From: Paenibacillus sp. V4I3
GTDB taxonomy: Bacteria > Bacillota > Bacilli > Paenibacillales > NBRC-103111
Direction of reading: 5' to 3'
DNA length: 64,000 bases
NCBI RefSeq assembly: GCF_030817215.1
Contig: NZ_JAUSZA010000001.1
Location: 3,818,501 to 3,882,500, forward strand
The translations under genes and the position numbers were made by a program. The notes under the pieces are model-generated. The model searched no databases. It saw only the letters and a list, made by a program, of their open reading frames with translations, and had not been told where the DNA came from. Shown here one piece after another: positions 47,881 to 56,328 of this stretch (positions within the stretch are counted from its first letter, which is position 1; each line of letters starts with the position of its first letter).

Positions 47881-47991
47881 TTACAATACAAATGCGCTAG
47901 TAATAATAACCAAAAGAATGAAGAGAACCAAGACTACACCTGTACTTGTACCCAGACCACCGCCATAACAACCTCCTGCAGCATAACCCAT
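47881..47991 (-). CDS. YjcZ-family sporulation mini-protein (copy 2)
   Basis: A 36-residue paralogue of the neighbour: MGYAAGGCYGGGLGTSTG followed by VVLVLFILLVIITSAFVL. The hydrophobic core is nearly identical, and a Cys is present in the Gly-rich part. GGGAG nine bases before the ATG. Each copy has its own ribosome binding site, so they may be separate transcripts or one bicistronic message. Confidence 0.8.
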   Translation of the reverse strand: MGYAAGGCYGGGLGTSTGVVLVLFILLVIITSAFVL

Positions 47992-48218
47992 TCCAATTCG
48001 CTCCCTTCTGCATTAAGATAGACTATTGTATTTCAATGGCATTTGAAATGCATGGACGAATGTCAGTTAAAGAAGCCTGTTTTGAGATTGGAGCCAATGA
48101 TCACTGTTTTTTGAACAAACACCACTATTTTCTGCATTAATCTTTCCTTCCGAAAGTTAGATAATAAACATGTAAGCGTTACCCAAATTCGATCGACTCA
48201 TTTAGGGGAGGAATAGAG

Positions 48219-49565
48219 ATGAAAAAAGTTTTCACCTTAGCTCTGTCGCTATCTATGATGTTCACGGCAGTAGCTTGTTCCACAGGCACTAAAACGTCAA
48301 CAACAGCAGCTAGCAGCGAACCGTCCAAAACGGCGACGACAGCACCGAGCACCGCACCAAGTAAAGATCCTGTTAAGCTTCGTGTTGCTTGGTGGGGAGG
48401 GCAAGCGCGTCACGATTACACGTTGAAAGTTATCGAGCTTTATGAGAAACAGCACCCGAATGTAAAAATTGAAGCGGAATACGCACCATTTGACGACTAT
48501 TGGAAAAAGCTTGCGCCTCAGGCTTCTGCAAACCAATTACCAGATGTTATCCAGATGGATATCTCTTATCTTTCGCAGTATGGGGGGAAAAATCAGTTAG
48601 CTGATCTCACGCCATATACGAAAAATGGCCTTCTCGATGTCTCTTCGATCAGCCCTAATGCTATATCCGGCGGTGAAGTCGGAGGTAAACTTGTGGCTAT
48701 GAACTTAGGGGTTAATGCGCTAAATACGACATTAGATGTGAATACGTTCAAAAGCCTAGGAATCACAGTACCAGGAAAAGATTGGACTTGGGAAGATTAT
48801 GATGCGATAGCAGCCAAAGCCAAAGCAGCCGGCAAACAAATAGGCGGTTTCGGTGTCCGCCATGAAGTATTTTTCCCGTATTATCTCAGAACGATCGATC
48901 AAAAGATGTACAACGCAGATGGAACGGCTCTTGGTTTCTCAGATGATAAGCCACTTGTAGACTACTTCAAGCGTTATCAAAAATGGTACGATGCCGGCTA
49001 TATCCTTTCACTCGACAAAGAGTCACAGAAGAAAGGCGTAGCAGAAGAAGATGAAATTTTACTAGGCAATGCAGTTTCAGGTAATGGTTGGTCTAACCAA
49101 TTTTTGGCAGTAGCCAATTTGATTAAAGATCGTCAGCTTGAATTATTTCCGCTCCCTGGTCGTAACGGTAATAAAGGTCTATTCTTGAAGCCTAGTATGT
49201 ATTTCTCAGTAACGAATAACTCTAAGCAAAAAGAAGAAGCAGCGAAATTCATCAGCTTTTTCGTGAATGATATTGAAGCGAACAAATTGATTAAAGGTGA
49301 CCGCGGTGTCCCTGTTTCCTCCAAAGTGAAGGAAGCGCTGAAGCCACTCTTATCACCGAATGAAGTCAAAATCTTTGATTATGTGGCGTGGGCTGAACAA
49401 AACAGCAGTCAAATGGATCCTCCTAATCCAGTAGGTTCCATCGAAATTGAGAAACTGTTAAAAGCGACGAGCGAGCAGATCTTGTATAAGAAAACAACGA
49501 TTGAAGAAGCGGCAGCCAAATTCCGCAAGGATGCGAATGCCATTTTGGAGAAAAACAAAAAGTAA
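48219..49565 (+). CDS. Sugar ABC transporter substrate-binding lipoprotein, without adjacent permeases
   Basis: An extracellular solute-binding protein of family 1 (448 residues). The lipoprotein signal ends at LTAVAC-like FTAVAC (Cys20), then a Ser/Thr/Pro linker, then SBP_bac_1 folds (LRVAWWGGQARHDYTLKVIE, YEKQHPNVKIEAEY, PDVIQMDISYLSQYGG). No permease genes lie beside it; a LacI regulator and pectin-product hydrolases follow. It may feed the ABC permeases at 62.5 kb or others elsewhere. GGGGAGG eight bases before ATG. Confidence 0.9.
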   Translation: MKKVFTLALSLSMMFTAVACSTGTKTSTTAASSEPSKTATTAPSTAPSKDPVKLRVAWWGGQARHDYTLKVIELYEKQHPNVKIEAEYAPFDDYWKKLAPQASANQLPDVIQMDISYLSQYGGKNQLADLTPYTKNGLLDVSSISPNAISGGEVGGKLVAMNLGVNALNTTLDVNTFKSLGITVPGKDWTWEDYDAIAAKAKAAGKQIGGFGVRHEVFFPYYLRTIDQKMYNADGTALGFSDDKPLVDYFKRYQKWYDAGYILSLDKESQKKGVAEEDEILLGNAVSGNGWSNQFLAVANLIKDRQLELFPLPGRNGNKGLFLKPSMYFSVTNNSKQKEEAAKFISFFVNDIEANKLIKGDRGVPVSSKVKEALKPLLSPNEVKIFDYVAWAEQNSSQMDPPNPVGSIEIEKLLKATSEQILYKKTTIEEAAAKFRKDANAILEKNKK

Positions 49566-49576
49566 GGCGTTAATAG

Positions 49577-49619
49577 AAGATCGAACTACCTTCGGAGAGA
49601 GGGTGTTCGGTCTTTTTTT
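49577..49619 (+). terminator. Rho-independent terminator
   Basis: AGATCGAAC and GTTCGGTCT flank a loop with an inner ACC-TTC..GGGT pairing, followed by seven T residues. Confidence 0.7.
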
Positions 49620-49652
49620 ATTGAGAAAGTGTTAAATTATTTATTTTATCTC

Positions 49653-49705
49653 TTGACAGGTTAAACGTTTCAATTTAAGCTAATAGAGGATGTTAAACGT
49701 TTAAC
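49653..49705 (+). promoter_or_regulatory. Promoter with two LacI-type operators
   Basis: TTGACA at 49653-49658 is a good -35 box. GGTTAAACGTTTCAA at 49659-49673 and the perfect palindrome GTTAAACGTTTAAC at 49692-49705 are centred on AACGTT and about 33 bases apart. The regulator gene starts 20 bases later, so autoregulation is likely. Confidence 0.65.
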
Positions 49706-49725
49706 AAAACGGAGTTGAAACAAGG

Positions 49726-50757
49726 ATGAGCAAGCCCAAACAAGTCACAATTGTAGAAGTGGCAGCAGCAGCAGGAGTATCCATTGCCACAGTCTCCAAT
49801 GTGCTGAATCGAGGTGGTATTCGTTCGTCGAAAGAGACGATACACAAGGTCGAATTGGCTGCTGAGCAATTAGGTTATCGACGGAATACGATGGCAGCGG
49901 GGTTAAGCCGCAGCAAAACGTATGAGATCGGTCTCATCTTACCGGGGGTAACGAATTATTATGGACAGCTTGCTGAACATTTGCAGATTGAAGCACATAA
50001 TGCGGGGTATCACTTATCTGTATTTTCCTCAGGGGGGTTCGATCCGGATATTGAGCGGAGAAATCTCGAAGTTTTGCTGCAGCGTAGAGTAGACGGTTTG
50101 ATATGTCATGGTTTAGCAATGGGCTTCGAATCTACAAGATCGATCGTAAACAGCGGTACGCCATTAGTTCTTATCAATGGTTGGAACTGGCCGGAGGATA
50201 TTGCATTAGGTGCAGTGAATCTAGGCTTTGCCGAGGCTTGCAAACAATCCACTAAATTGTTGGTGGAACGTGACTGTAAAGCACTTTGCTACGTAGGCAG
50301 TAAAGGTTCGAAGGTTATCGACGAACAGCGCCGCATGGGGTTCAATGCCGGGACGGAGCAATATGCAAGCGATGTCAATCATGAGATCGTGGATACTTCT
50401 AAGGATTTGGATATAGAAGCTTTTCTCAAAAGCTTACTGCAGCGCCATGTGGCACCCGTAGGCATCATTGCTTTTGATGACCATGTAGCCTTACGAATCT
50501 TATCGGCAGCCAATAAGCTGCGGATTGAGATTCCAAACCAGCTTCAGATTATTGGAATTAACAACGATTATATAGCTAAACACAGTTATCCGGGTATATC
50601 AAGCTGGGACATTCCTTATAACTATCAAGCCCAAACGGCCATTAACAAGCTGCTACATAAATTTGGCAATAAGGCTGAGACTGGTGAGAAACGAGAGATC
50701 GAGGTCCCGCTTACTTTCATAGAACGAGAATCGACCAAATCATTTAAAACGGAGTGA
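49726..50757 (+). CDS. LacI-family transcriptional regulator
   Basis: The 343-residue protein has the LacI helix-turn-helix (VTIVEVAAAAGVSIATVSNV, then LNRGGIRSSKETIHKV) with hinge helix, and a periplasmic-binding-type effector domain (IGLILPGVTNYYGQLAEHLQ; VDGLICHG; FDDHVALRILSAANKL). The effector is probably an oligosaccharide from pectin. It starts the group with GH88 and DUF2264 genes; the GH88 gene begins 7 bases after it. Two operators lie upstream. Confidence 0.92.
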   Translation: MSKPKQVTIVEVAAAAGVSIATVSNVLNRGGIRSSKETIHKVELAAEQLGYRRNTMAAGLSRSKTYEIGLILPGVTNYYGQLAEHLQIEAHNAGYHLSVFSSGGFDPDIERRNLEVLLQRRVDGLICHGLAMGFESTRSIVNSGTPLVLINGWNWPEDIALGAVNLGFAEACKQSTKLLVERDCKALCYVGSKGSKVIDEQRRMGFNAGTEQYASDVNHEIVDTSKDLDIEAFLKSLLQRHVAPVGIIAFDDHVALRILSAANKLRIEIPNQLQIIGINNDYIAKHSYPGISSWDIPYNYQAQTAINKLLHKFGNKAETGEKREIEVPLTFIERESTKSFKTE

Positions 50758-50764
50758 ATCAATC

Positions 50765-51880
50765 ATGTGGAAACAAGCCATTGAAGATGCTTTGCAAAAA
50801 ACGAAAGTGAATATCGAACGTTTTGGGGATTTGTTTCCTCACGTAAGCGAGAATGATGTGTATCATTTGAATCCGAATACGGATTGGACGGACGGCTTTT
50901 GGTCAGGTATTTTGTGGTTAGGCTACGAATATAGCGGTGACAAAGCGTTCCAGCAAGCCGCTCAGAAGACGGTTGCAAACTTTAAGCAAAGACTGGAAAA
51001 CAATGTAGCACTAGACCACCACGATATTGGGTTCTTATATTCTTTATCTTCCAAAGCGCAATGGATTATTGAGAAAGATGAAGCTGCGAAACAACTTACG
51101 CTGCAAGCAGCCGATGTGCTGATGAAGCGCTGGAGACCGAAGGGTCAATATATTCAAGCTTGGGGTCCTGAAGGGGATAAAGAAAATGGGGGCCGCATCA
51201 TCATTGATTGTTTGATGAATTTGCCCTTGCTGTACTGGGCTTACGAGCAAACTGGCGATGCTAAATACAAGGATGTTGCCGTAATTCATGCGGATTTGAG
51301 CCGCCGCTATTTGGTTCGTGGCGATGATTCTTCTTTTCATACGTTCTACTTTGATCAAGAGAATGGTGAACCTCTTCATGGCGGGACTGCGCAGGGTTAT
51401 AGCGATGGTTCAACGTGGACTCGTGGCCAAGCTTGGGGAATTTATGGGTTCGCGCTTTCTTACCACTACACCAAGAACCCGCTTTACCTAGAAACAGCTA
51501 AACGTTTGGCACGTTATTTCTTTGACCGCTTGCCTCAGGATGATGTTGTTTACTGGGATTTTAATGCGCCTGTGAACGCAGAAACGAAGCGGGACAGCTC
51601 AGCTTCAGCCATTGCTTCAGCGGGGGCTTTGGAACTATTGGAGCATTTATCGGCTAATGATGCAGATCGTGGTTATTTGGAAAATGCGATACAGCGCTCC
51701 ATGGCTGGCTTAGTGAAATCTTACGCAAGCAAGCCGGATGCACAAGGCTTCATCGAGCGCGGTTCTTATAGCGTTCGCGGCGGAGCGGCACCTGATGATT
51801 TCGTGATTTGGGGCGATTACTACTATTTAGAGGCCTTGGTTAGATTGGAAAAAGGAATCAAAGGCTACTGGTATGAATAA
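50765..51880 (+). CDS. Glycoside hydrolase family 88, unsaturated glucuronyl hydrolase
   Basis: A cytosolic enzyme that hydrates the double bond of unsaturated uronyl groups left by polysaccharide lyases. The 371-residue (alpha/alpha)6 barrel has Asp87 in ALDHHDIGFLY and Asp148 in GRIIIDCLMNLPLLYWA, which match the two catalytic Asp of Bacillus UGL (88 and 149). Other family marks are HTFYFDQENGEPLHG and STWTRGQAWGIYGFAL. No signal peptide. It overlaps the DUF2264 gene by eight bases, indicating coupling. Lyase products from the PL1/PL9 enzymes are the likely substrates. Confidence 0.9.
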   Translation: MWKQAIEDALQKTKVNIERFGDLFPHVSENDVYHLNPNTDWTDGFWSGILWLGYEYSGDKAFQQAAQKTVANFKQRLENNVALDHHDIGFLYSLSSKAQWIIEKDEAAKQLTLQAADVLMKRWRPKGQYIQAWGPEGDKENGGRIIIDCLMNLPLLYWAYEQTGDAKYKDVAVIHADLSRRYLVRGDDSSFHTFYFDQENGEPLHGGTAQGYSDGSTWTRGQAWGIYGFALSYHYTKNPLYLETAKRLARYFFDRLPQDDVVYWDFNAPVNAETKRDSSASAIASAGALELLEHLSANDADRGYLENAIQRSMAGLVKSYASKPDAQGFIERGSYSVRGGAAPDDFVIWGDYYYLEALVRLEKGIKGYWYE

Positions 51881-53024
51881 TCGCGCTGCAGCCGGCAATG
51901 ACCGAGCATATTGGTTGGCTACGATGCTTCGTATCGCTGATCCTGTGATAAAGGCATTGGCATCCAGAAAGCTGCGCGCAACAATGCCAGTAGAGAATAA
52001 AAAAGAAGCGCAGCTCCAGTTCTCGCATCTTGAAGCATTCGCGCGGACACTGGTAGGCATGGCACCGTGGCTAGAAAGACCAGCTCAGGATGCAGAGGAA
52101 GAGAAGCTTCGCGTTCACTACGGCGAGCTGGTCCGGGCTGGTCTGGATGCGGCGACAGATCCGGAGTCGCCTGATTTTTTGAACTTTTCCCATGGCATGC
52201 AGCCGATTGTAGATACGGCATTTCTGGCTAATGCGATCCTAAGAGCCCCTAACACACTTTGGCATCGTTTGGACAGCCGTATTCAGGGCAATCTGGTGAA
52301 AGCCCTGAAGGCAACAAGAACACGCAAACCGGGTTTCAACAACTGGCTCTTATTTGCAGCTATGACCGAAACGGCTTTAGGTGTAATGGGCGAGGATTGG
52401 GATACCATGCGCGTGGACTTTGCCCTTAAGCAGCATGAGCAGTGGTACCTTGGGGATGGGATGTACGGCGATGGTCCTCACTATCATGCTGATTATTACA
52501 ACAGCTTCGTGATTCAACCCATGTTGGTTGATATCATTGAGCATGCTCATGGGCATTATGAAGATTGGGCGGGAATGCGCGAGAATATTTTGATTAGAGC
52601 ACAGCGTTACGCGGCTCTTCAGGAGCGATCAATTTCACCTGAGGGAACGTTTCCTGTAACGGGTCGGTCACTTGCCTATCGCTTTGGCGCCTTTCAATCA
52701 CTAGCGCATATTACACTGCGACGTGAATTACCGGATGGTGTTGCGCCAGCACAAGTAAGGTGCGCACTAAGTGCGGTAATACGCAGGCTGATTGAAGTCC
52801 CAGGCACTTTCGACGAGGCCGGCTGGCTGAAGATTGGACTATGCGGACATCAGCCCGAGCTTGGCGAAACGTATATCTCCACAGGCAGCCTGTACTTATG
52901 TTCAGCTGTTTTCCTTCCATTAGGATTACCAGCTGATGATCCATTTTGGCAGGGGGCAGATACCCCTTGGACGTCTCAGAAGGTATGGTCAGGGCAAACC
53001 GTTGCCATTGATAAAGCGTTATAA
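51873..53024 (+). CDS. DUF2264-domain protein
   Basis: The 383-residue protein is an (alpha/alpha)6-toroid-like member of DUF2264. Marks: RAYWLATMLRIADPVIKALA, FSHLEAFARTLVGMAPWLE, NNWLLFAAMTETALGVMGED, and WYLGDGMYGDGPHYHADYYN. The family is often beside GH88/GH105 and lyase genes and is suspected to act on uronate-containing oligosaccharides, but the activity is not established here. It lacks the second beta-rich domain found in longer members. Start overlaps the GH88 stop. Confidence 0.85.
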   Translation: MNNRAAAGNDRAYWLATMLRIADPVIKALASRKLRATMPVENKKEAQLQFSHLEAFARTLVGMAPWLERPAQDAEEEKLRVHYGELVRAGLDAATDPESPDFLNFSHGMQPIVDTAFLANAILRAPNTLWHRLDSRIQGNLVKALKATRTRKPGFNNWLLFAAMTETALGVMGEDWDTMRVDFALKQHEQWYLGDGMYGDGPHYHADYYNSFVIQPMLVDIIEHAHGHYEDWAGMRENILIRAQRYAALQERSISPEGTFPVTGRSLAYRFGAFQSLAHITLRRELPDGVAPAQVRCALSAVIRRLIEVPGTFDEAGWLKIGLCGHQPELGETYISTGSLYLCSAVFLPLGLPADDPFWQGADTPWTSQKVWSGQTVAIDKAL

Positions 53025-53037
53025 TAGATTGCTTAAT

Positions 53038-53077
53038 AAAAAGCGTACTGTTTCTTAATGAAACAGGCGCTTTTTTC
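53038..53077 (+). terminator. Rho-independent terminator
   Basis: AAAAAGCG and CGCTTTTTT enclose an inner GTTTC-ttaat-GAAAC hairpin. Confidence 0.85.
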
Positions 53078-53210
53078 GTGTAAACTTAAAAGGGAAACTT
53101 GCTTGATCGGATGTCACTAAGCAGTTGGTTAATATTTATCCACAAGCAGCCCGATAGGACGGTTGTGGATAACTTTTAGATATGAGTGGAAAGAAAGTGG
53201 AGTGACTCTT

Positions 53211-54866
53211 TTGAATCAAGATTATCAGTTAACGTTACAGGAAGTGCTGGGACGACCCACTTTCGAGCAAGCCTATATTGCGGCAGGTAAACAGGGATTA
53301 CAGCGTCTAGTCCGCTGGGTGCATATCATTGAAGTGATACAGTTTGAACAACTGCTGCAAGGTGGAGAAATGATCCTTACGACAGGGGCTGCCTTCAAGA
53401 GTGATACGGAATTGTTTATGACATATCTGGAGCAGTTGATCAATAAAAACGTGACATGCCTCTGTATTGAAATGGGACACTACTTGAGTTCAGTTCCACA
53501 GGAATGGATACATGCGGCGGAATCCTATAATTTCCCGCTCATTATTTTTCCGCAAGCTGTGCGGTTCATTGACATTACGCAGGATATTCATGCGCATATT
53601 ATCAATCAACACCATAAAGCACTTCAGGATTTGGAGAAAATATCGCGTGAATTCCATCGAATGACGCTTTCTTCACAAGGTGTCTCCCATGTACTGGGGC
53701 TGCTGCAAAGCAGTACCAAAGCCCAAGTTATTTATGTACCTCTGAATGGACAGCCGAAGTTTATCCCGCATTTGGGAAGCCGGGAGTCTGGACAGTGGCT
53801 GGATTTTCTAGAAAGTCGACTCGTCGAAAGCCCGAACAACGGAAATATAGCGGCCCCTTCCGTGATGGAAGATGAGGGTCAAACCGTTATCGTACAACCC
53901 GTTGGGGCTATGGGTAAAACATGGGCGCATATCATCCTGGTGTTCAGCCGAAAACCGCAGGAATATGAGTACTTAATTCTGGACTCAGCCTCATTGTCTA
54001 TCGCACAGGATTTGCTGCGCAAACGCTATATCGAGGAGCGTAAATTGTATTCACAAACGCTTTGGGTAGATGATCTGCTGCATCTGAGGATACGTGACGA
54101 AGAGCAAATAAAAGTATTGATTGGAACTGAATTTAAGAGGCTTAACGAACTACCCTATCACGTCATCTTGATCGAATTTGTGCATGAACAAGCGGAAGGG
54201 TATAGCACGGAGGAGGAAGGTGTGGAGTCTTCGGGTATTCATCTTTCACTTGCTGTAAGATCTGTTTTTGAGCAGCACTCCTTTCATCCATTAATTACGT
54301 TGAAAAATAATAGACTCGTCGTTGTAGCCTTCGATAAAGCGATGAAAAAACGATCGTCTAAAGAACGCCTTCAGCAGGTTTTCCAATCCATTCAATACCT
54401 GAAGGTCGAGGATGAGATCAAGTTAACTATTGGCGTTGGACAAAGCAATCGAAGCTTTATGCAAGCTCACTTAAGCTACCAGGAGGCGCTTCAAGCGATT
54501 TCGCTCTCTCCAACACTGCATGGGAAGGTGCTGTTTTTTGATGAGCTTGGCGTGTTCCAATTGTTATTTCACATGCCAGATAAACAGATTTTACAATCCT
54601 TCGTACGCACATATTTGGGACCGATCATCGATCATGATCAAATGAAAGGCAGTGAGCTTCTGCGAACACTTAAGGTGTACCTCGACACGGATGGCTCCAA
54701 GCAAATCGCTGCCCAGCAGCTTTTTATCGTCAGACAATCACTTTATTACCGCTTGGAAAAAATAGAAGAGCTGCTTGGAGCCGACTACATGCTGCCGGAA
54801 AAGCGCTTGGCGCTGCAGGTGGGGATACGGGCTTACCAGCTTTTGAATCCGGATATGAAAATGTGA
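53211..54866 (+). CDS. adeR: PucR-family regulator, probable AdeR activator of ald
   Basis: The 551-residue protein has an N-terminal PucR domain (LTLQEVLGRPTFEQAYIAAG, WVHIIEVIQFEQLLQGGEMI), a middle region with GGDEF-like fold (GVGQSNRSFMQAHLSYQEAL), and a C-terminal HTH_30 (SKQIAAQQLFIVRQSLYYRL). In B. subtilis the PucR-type regulator AdeR activates ald from the adjacent position; the same order is seen here. TTG 53211 is the start, eight bases after GTGGAG; the open frame extends to 53163 without support. Confidence 0.85.
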   Translation: MNQDYQLTLQEVLGRPTFEQAYIAAGKQGLQRLVRWVHIIEVIQFEQLLQGGEMILTTGAAFKSDTELFMTYLEQLINKNVTCLCIEMGHYLSSVPQEWIHAAESYNFPLIIFPQAVRFIDITQDIHAHIINQHHKALQDLEKISREFHRMTLSSQGVSHVLGLLQSSTKAQVIYVPLNGQPKFIPHLGSRESGQWLDFLESRLVESPNNGNIAAPSVMEDEGQTVIVQPVGAMGKTWAHIILVFSRKPQEYEYLILDSASLSIAQDLLRKRYIEERKLYSQTLWVDDLLHLRIRDEEQIKVLIGTEFKRLNELPYHVILIEFVHEQAEGYSTEEEGVESSGIHLSLAVRSVFEQHSFHPLITLKNNRLVVVAFDKAMKKRSSKERLQQVFQSIQYLKVEDEIKLTIGVGQSNRSFMQAHLSYQEALQAISLSPTLHGKVLFFDELGVFQLLFHMPDKQILQSFVRTYLGPIIDHDQMKGSELLRTLKVYLDTDGSKQIAAQQLFIVRQSLYYRLEKIEELLGADYMLPEKRLALQVGIRAYQLLNPDMKM

Positions 54867-54873
54867 AAAGAAT

Positions 54874-54892
54874 TTGTAAACATTTTTTACAA
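54874..54892. promoter_or_regulatory. Inverted repeat upstream of ald
   Basis: TTGTAAA-CATTT-TTTACAA has perfect seven-base arms and a five-base spacer, a good candidate operator for the PucR-type regulator. It lies 97 bases before the ald start. A TATACT at 54926-54931 could be the -10 box. Confidence 0.45.
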
Positions 54893-54988
54893 TTTGTCTA
54901 ATGGAACGTCCATGGATCGGTCTTATACTTGGAGACAAGATGAGATTGATCCATTTTTTATGGGATCGACAAGAGAGGCTGATGCAGA

Positions 54989-56104
54989 ATGATTATTGGG
55001 GTTCCTAAGGAAATAAAAAATAATGAATTTCGCGTTGGTATGACGCCTAGTTCCGTCCTTTCTTACAAAAAAGCAGGGCATGACATTATCGTCGAAACCT
55101 TAGCAGGTCAAAGCATTGGATTCACGGATGATGATTATACAGGGGCAGGTGCGACTATTGTTACCTCAGCAGCTGAAGTATGGTTGGCAGATATGGTCGT
55201 TAAAGTGAAAGAACCGCTTCCTGAAGAGTATAGCTATTTTCACGAGGGTTTGATTTTATACACGTATTTACACCTTGCACCTGAGGCCGAATTGACGCAT
55301 GCCTTAGCTCACAATAAAGTGACAGCAATCGCGTATGAGACCATACAATTGGACAATGGCAGCCTTCCGCTGCTGACGCCAATGAGTGAAGTGGCTGGTC
55401 GCATGTCTGTTCAAATCGGTGCTCACTTTCTGGAGAAAGCGCATGGCGGCAAAGGCATTCTGTTAGGCGGTGTACCAGGAGTTGAGCCGGGCAAGGTGGC
55501 TGTCATCGGTGGGGGAATAGTGGGTGCGAATGCGGCGAAAATGGCCATCGGGCTTGGTGCCGATGTCAGCATCGTAGATTTGAATCCGGATCGCCTGCGT
55601 CAATTGGACGATCAGTTCCAAGGACGCGTGAAGACAATTATGTCCAATCCTTACAACATCACCGAAGTCGTTCTTCGGGCTGATTTGGTCATTGGGGCTG
55701 TCCTTATTCCAGGAGCTCGAGCACCGCGTCTCGTGACGGAAGATATGGTCAAAATGATGAGCGCGGGCAGCGTTATCGTTGACGTAGCAATTGACCAAGG
55801 CGGGTCCATCGAGACGATCGACCGCATTACCACGCATGATCAACCGACTTATGTGAAGCATGGGGTCATTCATTACGCGGTGGCAAACATGCCAGGAGCT
55901 GTTGCACGTACGTCTACGCTGGCTCTGACGAATGTGACGACACCTTACGGCTTGCAAATTGCAAGCAAAGGCTATGCGCGTGCAGCTTTGGACAACAAAG
56001 CCATTGCAAAGGGCATCAACGTGGCCGCAGGTCATGTTACTTACCAAGCCGTTGCTGACGCACATGGCTACACGTATACCGATATTTACTCGCTTTTGCA
56101 ATAA
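54989..56104 (+). CDS. ald: Alanine dehydrogenase
   Basis: It interconverts L-alanine and pyruvate plus ammonia with NAD, allowing alanine use and supporting spore development. The 371-residue protein matches the family in length: [20 protein letters not shown], substrate-binding Lys in [11 protein letters not shown], His in [16 protein letters not shown] motif [20 protein letters not shown], and [27 protein letters not shown] before the ATG. A probable AdeR gene lies upstream and a terminator follows. Confidence 0.97.
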   Translation: MIIGVPKEIKNNEFRVGMTPSSVLSYKKAGHDIIVETLAGQSIGFTDDDYTGAGATIVTSAAEVWLADMVVKVKEPLPEEYSYFHEGLILYTYLHLAPEAELTHALAHNKVTAIAYETIQLDNGSLPLLTPMSEVAGRMSVQIGAHFLEKAHGGKGILLGGVPGVEPGKVAVIGGGIVGANAAKMAIGLGADVSIVDLNPDRLRQLDDQFQGRVKTIMSNPYNITEVVLRADLVIGAVLIPGARAPRLVTEDMVKMMSAGSVIVDVAIDQGGSIETIDRITTHDQPTYVKHGVIHYAVANMPGAVARTSTLALTNVTTPYGLQIASKGYARAALDNKAIAKGINVAAGHVTYQAVADAHGYTYTDIYSLLQ

Positions 56105-56119
56105 ACGATATTTAGGGAT

Positions 56120-56153
56120 GGGGCTTCCGCAACTTTGGCGGAAGTCTTTTTTT
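56120..56153 (+). terminator. Rho-independent terminator of ald
   Basis: GGCTTCCGC-aacttt-GGCGGAAGTC followed by seven T residues. Confidence 0.85.
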
Positions 56154-56158
56154 GACAT

Positions 56159-56204
56159 AAGAATTTGTAGGGTTTGGGGTAAGCAAGCTTATCCCTTATT
56201 TAAT
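56159..56204. repeat. Dispersed hairpin repeat, copy 2
   Basis: AAGAATTTGTAGGGTTTGGG is followed by the hairpin GGGGTAAGC-aa-GCTTATCCC and TTATTTAATT. It matches copy 1 at 16117-16170 in block order and most bases, with length changes near the hairpin. Confidence 0.65.
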
Positions 56205-56328
56205 TTGTGCGTGGACGCGCAGGATGGTTTGCTGAGAAGTTAATTTTCGGCTTGTCTGCGAAAAGTAGGTGTAATTTTGGATGAAGTTGGATAATTTATC
56301 TTAAAAAGGTACAAATAGGAGGACATAA

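Noticed and set aside
55463..56158. 231-codon minus-strand ORF across ald
   Set aside because: Shadow of ald codons and its terminator; product has no recognisable domain and no ribosome binding site.
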